Shown in pieces: positions 6,497 to 9,810 of a DNA stretch of 9,810 nucleotides. A program made the translations under genes and the position numbers. Each line of letters starts with the position of its first letter. Positions within the stretch are counted from its first letter, which is position 1. A model generated the notes under the pieces. It searched no databases and was not told the DNA's origin. It worked only from the letters and a program-made list of their open reading frames with translations. The stretch comes from an uncultured Aquincola sp. Lineage in GTDB: Bacteria > Pseudomonadota > Gammaproteobacteria > Burkholderiales > Burkholderiaceae. Location: positions 1 to 9,810 of the forward strand of contig CAKZXL010000670.1 of the NCBI GenBank assembly GCA_937883885.1, given 5' to 3'.

Positions 6497-6946
6497 ATGA
6501 GTTCGGTCACTACCTTCGCCATCCTGGCTACCGCCGGTGCGCTGTTGGTCATCCAGAACCTGCTGATGGTTCGCATCACTGCGTCTGTGTCGACAGTGCT
6601 TGTGACCTTGGTGCTCAACTCCGGCGTGGGTCTGGTCCTGCTGGTGGCTGTGCTCACCGCGAAGGATGGCGTAGGCACTTTGGCCGAAGCCCTGCATTCG
6701 TTCAAGCCCTGGTACCTGCTTCCAGGCCTGCTGGGGTCATTCTTTGTCTTCGCCAGCATCCTGGGGTACCAGCGCGTGGGCGCCGCAGCGACCATTTCGA
6801 CGCTGGTAGCCAGCCAACTGGTCGCCGGCCTGGTGGCCGACGCAACTCGGCCTGGAAAGGCGGCGTTCCGCATTGACCCTGGTGCGGTTCTCGGAGCCGT
6901 GCTGTTGATGGTGGGCGCGGTCCTGATCTGCCGCGGGAGAGGCTGA
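6497..6946 (+). CDS. Small DMT-family transporter, YdcZ (DUF606) type
   Basis: A 149-aa, very hydrophobic protein with about five membrane segments (approximately residues 5-22, 30-54, 73-90, 95-115 and 126-145), the usual size and layout of the YdcZ family of inner-membrane drug/metabolite transporters. Recognisable stretches are GALLVIQNLLMVRITASVST near the N-terminus, LPGLLGSFFVFASILGYQRV in the middle, and GAVLGAVLLMVGAVLI at the end. ATG 6497 was chosen; GTG 6491 would add two residues, and neither has a strong ribosome site, so coupling to the upstream gene (15-nt gap) is likely. Paired with the acetyltransferase it probably exports, or less likely imports, the same compound or its acetylated form. 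The substrate is inferred from context only. A hairpin begins directly after the TGA. Confidence 0.85.
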   Translation: MSSVTTFAILATAGALLVIQNLLMVRITASVSTVLVTLVLNSGVGLVLLVAVLTAKDGVGTLAEALHSFKPWYLLPGLLGSFFVFASILGYQRVGAAATISTLVASQLVAGLVADATRPGKAAFRIDPGAVLGAVLLMVGAVLICRGRG

Positions 6947-6969
6947 GCCCGCCGGCGGCTACGGCGGGC
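6947..6969 (+). terminator. Hairpin immediately after the transporter gene
   Basis: GCCCGCCG (6947-6954) and CGGCGGGC (6962-6969) form a perfect 8-bp stem with a 7-nt loop, starting at the base after the transporter stop codon. The following sequence (ATTGCCTGC) has no proper U-tract. It probably ends the cargo operon. Confidence 0.55.
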
Positions 6970-7050
6970 ATTGCCTGCATCGACCCTCTCCCGTCTGTCG
7001 GTCTGTGCTTTCGAGTGCATGAAGAGCGCACGACGCGGCCAAGCGCGAAC

Positions 7051-7085
7051 AGCGGGTTCGCAGTCATGGGCCAGCCAAACCCGCT
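7051..7085 (-). terminator. Possible hairpin terminator of the integrase gene, inside the RIT element
   Basis: AGCGGGTT (7051-7058) and AACCCGCT (7078-7085) pair perfectly over 8 bp with a 19-nt loop. On the - strand it lies about 25 nt after the TAA (7110-7112) of the rebuilt integrase. The long loop and missing U-tract make it a weak candidate. Confidence 0.3.
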
Positions 7086-7108
7086 AGCAACCTCGAACAC
7101 CTGCTGCG

Positions 7109-7119
7109 GTTATGCGGAG
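7109..7119. repeat. Right sub-terminal inverted copy of the repeat's inner motif
   Basis: GTTATGCGGAG, reverse complement CTCCGCATAAC, matches the left sub-terminal CTGCGCATAAC in 10 of 11 bases. It faces the terminal motif CTGCGCATA (7165-7173) 54 bp away, mirroring the left end (57 bp). It overlaps the stop codon of the rebuilt integrase. Confidence 0.4.
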
Positions 7120-8246
7120 ACGGAATCATCGAGCTCTCCGACCGACGGCGCTTTGCGGCCCGTGCTGCGCATAACCACCGACTGGCCTAAATAGGCGCCC
7201 GCCGAGCGCAGGCGGGCATGGCCCGCGATAAGGGCCACACGCAACCGCGCCTGGCGGTCGAGCTCCTGATCGACAGGCCCACCGCCACGCACCGGGGCGG
7301 GCGTGCCCGTCGTGTCCTGGTACTGGCCTTGAAGGTGATCGTGCCGCGCCCCGTGCCCGGTGGTGCCGCTCTCGCGCTTCGTGAGGCCGAACTTGCGCAG
7401 CGCATAGTCCAGCCTACGGAGGTTGGACTTCAGGTCCCGATCGGGCGCCCCCATGTGTGCGTCATGGCCGCTGACCACGCTGCGGGCATGCGCGATGGCC
7501 GCCTGCTGCTCCTCGGTGGCCAGCGGCAGCCAGCGTGCGCGGCCTCCCTTGCCCTTCGTCCACAGATACCGATCCGCCTCCCGTTGTTCGTCGGGCAGGC
7601 CTGTCTCCTCGAAGGTGTGGACGTGGGCGTAGGGGCGGCACATCACGGACTCCTTGCGCCGCAGGCCGACCTTCACCATCAGGCGCATCGACGCGCCGAT
7701 GCGGGCATCGTAGGCAGAGACCTGGGCCAGCAAGGCCTCCACGTCGATGCCGTTGCCGCTCCAGCTCTTGTCGCGCTGGGCGTTCCCGTGGCGCTCGTAT
7801 TCGTCAGGCGTCAGGCCGTAGTGCTCGGGCCTGCGGATGAAGCCTGGCTTGTTGAGCCACATCGCCAAGCCGCGCAGAAAGCTCAGGTAGGTCTGGAGCG
7901 TCCCCGGCGAGAGCTTGCGGCGCTGCCAGACCTGCACCATCGCCTGGACATGCCGCTGGCCCAGGTTGCGGGGATCGGGCGCCAGCTTGAAGCCGGCGTC
8001 CGTGTGCAGTTCGCGGAAGAAGCGTCGCAGGAAGTGGGCGCGCTCGTAGCGCGTCTTGTGCGACACGGTCTTCTCCAAAGCGGTGTGCAGCGGGTTGAAC
8101 AGCTCGATCAGCACGTCCACCACCCGGTTCACGGGCGTCCTGCCCGGCGGGTACATGGCCAGCACCTGCTGGGGCGACTTGCCGGCCCAGTTCTGGCGGC
8201 GTGGCGAGTCCTGGCCATGCACGCGGCCTGGGCTGGCCGAGGTCAT
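7110..8246 (-). CDS. Resident tyrosine integrase with C-terminal tail supplied by the RIT element
   Basis: A 378-aa tyrosine recombinase from ATG 8246, which has AGGA 8 nt upstream. ATG 8381 (423 aa) is possible, but the added N-terminus is low-complexity Arg/Ser/Pro sequence. An N-terminal core-binding region (about 20-150, with KTRYERAHFLRRFFRELHT and GTLQTYLSFLRGLAMWLNKP) precedes the catalytic domain. Catalytic residues: R196 in VGLRRKES, K231/K233 in TKGKGGRARWLPL, H298-x-x-R301-H302 in GHGARHDHL, H343 in AGHARLRSAG, and Y352 in AYLG. Residues 351-378 (AYLGQSVVMRS...ELDDSVSA) are encoded by the right end of the RIT element; the native tail is stranded at 1669-1791. The catalytic set is thus complete despite the insertion. 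It resembles integrases found near partition genes on proteobacterial mobile elements. Whether the hybrid tail supports activity is unknown, because residues after the Tyr often mediate contacts between subunits. Confidence 0.87.
   Translation of the reverse strand: MTSASPGRVHGQDSPRRQNWAGKSPQQVLAMYPPGRTPVNRVVDVLIELFNPLHTALEKTVSHKTRYERAHFLRRFFRELHTDAGFKLAPDPRNLGQRHVQAMVQVWQRRKLSPGTLQTYLSFLRGLAMWLNKPGFIRRPEHYGLTPDEYERHGNAQRDKSWSGNGIDVEALLAQVSAYDARIGASMRLMVKVGLRRKESVMCRPYAHVHTFEETGLPDEQREADRYLWTKGKGGRARWLPLATEEQQAAIAHARSVVSGHDAHMGAPDRDLKSNLRRLDYALRKFGLTKRESGTTGHGARHDHLQGQYQDTTGTPAPVRGGGPVDQELDRQARLRVALIAGHARLRSAGAYLGQSVVMRSTGRKAPSVGELDDSVSA
7153..7196 (-). repeat. Right terminal inverted repeat of the RIT element
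   Basis: The reverse complement begins GCCTATTTAGGCCAGTC and matches the left repeat in 38 of 44 positions. On the - strand it encodes AYLGQSVVMRSTGRK, in frame with the upstream integrase, and contains the TAT codon for its catalytic Tyr352. The differences from the left repeat include GTG GTT versus GCC GCT (Val-Val versus Ala-Ala). Confidence 0.9.
7192..7197. repeat. Right 6-bp direct repeat (TAGGCG)
   Basis: The second copy of the 6-bp sequence at 1787-1792, spanning the last five bases of the right terminal repeat and the first flanking base. It is consistent with the overlap region of a tyrosine-recombinase exchange. Confidence 0.6.
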
Positions 8247-9669
8247 CGAGGAGTTCCTGGAAGGGCGGGTGGATGAGGGGGGCAGGGTGGAGCCATTGCG
8301 CGGGTCGTTGCGGCGGTCGTTGAGGGAGAGCGGTGCCTGCCGGCGGCGGCGCGAGGGTTCTGCTCGGCGGATACGGGACATGGTGGGCTTTCTGCGAGGT
8401 GGCGGACTGCCCGAACAGCACGCCGATGGATGAACGGTCGGAAGGACCGGAGTTGGAGGAATCCGTTGGACATCCCCGGGGCCGATTCCTGGCAAGCCCA
8501 CGGCGATGGAGATCGTGTGCAACGTCGGTGCGGCGGTCGATCTCTGCAGCGCCACACCCACCCATGGATTTGCTGTCCGGGCTCCTCGTGGTCTTCGTCG
8601 AGGGGCCTGGGTCAGCTCGGTCAGACTTAAAAATGGAACACGTTGATCCAGGCCGTCTGCGCATTTCTGCGACGCGACGACGGAGGTGATGTCCACCCCG
8701 CTCGGGGCTGGGTGCGACATCGACGCCAGGGTCGAGCCCTGGGTCATTCGGTGGATCAGGCCTGGTGTGCAGCGCCGGCCGCTCGCATGGGTCCACCCCT
8801 GACCGAGAGTCCAGGGCGGTGTCGAGTTGATGAGCGAAGGTCTTGCGGGGAGCCTCATGGAGGCCATCACGCCGCGCGATGCGCGTCATGCGCGCGTGCT
8901 CAAGGGCTGGCGGGAACGGTGCGCGGCATCAGGTGCCGCCACGGGGTTCTGCTGCGCCGGTGCGCTTCAGGAGCGCCCAGCCGTCATCGCGGGGATGCGG
9001 CTGGCAAGGACCGGGCAGGTCACTGCTGTGGTGGATGACTCGGCACGCTCGCGGCGTCGATCCTTCTGGAGGTCGAGGCCGGTCGCGCCACCCGTTCGGG
9101 ACGGGAACTTCGGTTGAAGGCACGGGGCAGGTAACGACTGCGACGCCTGTAGTGCTCCACGGGGAGCGGGCCAGGAGCCCTCGGGAGCCCACAGTGGAAA
9201 CCGCGACGCCATCCACGGTCAAGGCCGCATGCGCAGCGCCCGCCGCAAGGCCCCTGATCGTGCGGCCCTTGGGGCAGGCAGTTGACGGCGCGAGATTCGG
9301 CGGCAGGGCCCATCTAGCGTGGCAACGGCCCGGATCGCCAGCAGCGGCGCGGGGTTGACAGGCAAGGCTGCCGCCTCAGGTACCCCGACTGGGCCGGCAC
9401 CGGCCTCGCCTGGCGGTGTGAGGCGCCGGCGTGCGCGCCGATGGACGGGGTTGACGAGTGACTTTGCAGTGTGACCGTGGTGACACCACGCGGCCTCCTC
9501 GTCCGTTCGGTGTCATCCGAGGGGCAGTGCAGTGCTTCTGCAGTGCCAGCGCAGTGACACCGGGACGGATGCGATGTCGAAATCGCGCCTGCGAAGGCAG
9601 GTATCCGCGTGGAGGAACAGGGTCGGTCTGTCGATCCTGAAGCACTCTTTCGTTCACTCGGAGATCACC
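8247..9669. other. Long stretch without a convincing gene, between divergent integrase and parM genes
   Basis: Both strands are open over long distances, as expected at this GC content, but no reading frame here gives recognisable protein. A short AT-rich patch around 8628-8638 (CTTAAAAATGG) could hold the integrase promoter on the - strand. A small perfect hairpin, CCAGGG-TCGAG-CCCTGG, lies at 8726-8742. The most gene-like small frame is 8830-9117 on the + strand (95 aa from ATG 8830, MSEGLAGSLMEAITPRDARH...), with plausible codon use in its first 60 codons but no ribosome site and no family I know. The right end carries the repeat cluster described separately. The stretch may hold regulatory, partition (parS) or origin functions. 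Confidence 0.5.
9466..9562. repeat. Short repeat cluster upstream of the parM-like gene
   Basis: GCAGTG occurs five times (9466, 9524, 9529, 9540, 9551). TGACACC/GGTGTCA occurs three times (9481-9487, 9509-9515 inverted, 9555-9561). The first TGACACC copy lies in a perfect dyad, CGTGGTG-A-CACCACG (9476-9490). Clustered short repeats about 110-200 bp before an actin-type segregation gene fit a centromere-like site or an operator bound by an adaptor/repressor protein. They do not match the IncP KorB operator I know. Function is inferred. Confidence 0.45.
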
Positions 9670-9810
9670 ATGAACCTGATCGTGAGGGCGGTGGATGTCG
9701 GTTCCGGCAACACCAAGTTCGTCACCGGCACGGCAGACAGCGAGATCCGCTGCGCAAGCTTCCCGTCGCTGGCCTACCCGTCCAGCAACGGACAACCGCT
9801 CTGGCCCGGC
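9670..9810 (+). CDS. ParM/StbA-like actin-type plasmid segregation protein, 5' part
   Basis: The first 47 codons of a gene running off the window, from ATG 9670 with GGAG (9660-9663) 6 nt upstream. The N-terminus reads MNLIVRAVDVGSGNTKFVTG, the phosphate-1 motif of the actin/Hsp70 ATPase fold (DxGxGNTK) as found in ParM/StbA proteins and in the actin-like protein D of PRTRC-type cassettes. Such proteins form ATP-driven filaments that push plasmid copies apart. It lies downstream of a repeat cluster that could be its operator or centromere, and shares the region with a ParB-type gene, pointing to a partition/maintenance module. Only the start is visible, so the subfamily cannot be settled. Confidence 0.8.
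   Translation, partial: MNLIVRAVDVGSGNTKFVTGTADSEIRCASFPSLAYPSSNGQPLWPG

Larger units (their letters stand above)
1793..7197 (+). mobile_element. RIT (Recombinase In Trio) element with a three-gene cargo operon
   Basis: The element is bounded by a 6-bp direct repeat (TAGGCG, 1787-1792 and 7192-7197) and 44-bp imperfect terminal inverted repeats (1814-1857 and 7153-7196; 38 of 44 match, with the outer 17 bases identical). The first part holds three overlapping tyrosine recombinase genes of different type (1963-5220), the hallmark of RIT elements, each with its catalytic residues visible. The second part (5367-6946) holds regulator, acetyltransferase and transporter genes in the same direction, after a strong hairpin. 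The boundaries are supported independently: removing 1793-7197 restores the reading frame of the interrupted - strand integrase. RIT elements as I recall them carry only the three recombinases, so this cargo is unusual. One copy of the 6-bp repeat belongs to the element, so 1787-7191 is an equally valid boundary. Confidence 0.88.

Noticed and set aside
7218..8276. 352-codon + strand frame
   Set aside because: It is the complement of the integrase gene, with no recognisable motifs, while the - strand shows a full catalytic set.
8247..8870. N-terminal extension of the integrase to 586 aa, and an overlapping - strand frame from 8889
   Set aside because: The extension is Pro/Arg/Ser-rich without a domain, and the overlapping frame runs antiparallel to nothing known. 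ATG 8246 has a ribosome site and gives a normal integrase length.
9355..9383. TTGACA at 9355-9360 as a promoter for the parM-like gene
   Set aside because: No acceptable -10 box lies 16-18 bp downstream, and it is about 310 bp from the start codon.

Overview
The window is GC-rich (roughly two-thirds G+C by eye) with strongly GC-ending codons. Its genes look like those of a proteobacterial plasmid or integrative conjugative element, most likely beta-proteobacterial (Burkholderiales-like) or Xanthomonadales. This assignment comes from gene style and recognised families, not from a search. No rRNA, tRNA or CRISPR array was seen.

Layout: (1) 3-1640, the 3' part of a large ParB-type partition gene on the + strand, broken by an in-frame amber codon. 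(2) 1641-1792, a hairpin and then, on the - strand, a stranded 40-codon integrase tail. (3) 1793-7197, a complete Recombinase-In-Trio (RIT) element. It has imperfect 44-bp terminal inverted repeats, three overlapping tyrosine-recombinase genes (ritA, ritB, ritC), a strong hairpin terminator, and a three-gene cargo operon: XRE-cupin regulator, phosphinothricin/methionine-sulfoximine-type N-acetyltransferase, and YdcZ-type small DMT transporter. (4) 7110-8246, a resident tyrosine integrase on the - strand whose last 28 codons lie inside the RIT element. (5) 8247-9669, a long stretch without a convincing gene, with a repeat cluster near its right end. (6) 9670-9810, the start of a ParM/StbA-like actin-type segregation gene running off the window.

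The main result is how the RIT element sits in its host. Joining the left flank (ending at 1791) to the right flank (starting at 7197) restores a continuous - strand integrase ending ...SAG-AYIGAIRRSP... and stopping at 1669, just before a hairpin shared with the convergent parB. The RIT therefore inserted exactly at the codons for the catalytic Ala-Tyr of another tyrosine recombinase. The element's right end, read inward, supplies a replacement tail (AYLGQSVVMRS...) in frame, so the catalytic Tyr is put back and the integrase stays open with a full R-K-H-R-H-Y set. The left end carries a homologous tail (AYLGQSAAMRS...), so either orientation of insertion would have restored the Tyr. A 6-bp direct repeat (TAGGCG) flanks the element. 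If the ends join in a circle, the junction is a 110-bp imperfect palindrome. I do not know of a description of a RIT element that targets and rebuilds the active-site tyrosine codon of a fellow recombinase, nor of one with this cargo; both need a database check.

Before the insertion the host region would have read parB -> <- integrase, then the long intergenic region, then parM ->: a partition/maintenance module of a mobile replicon. The cargo operon is transcriptionally separate from the rit genes and probably confers regulated detoxification or export of an amino-acid-like compound.
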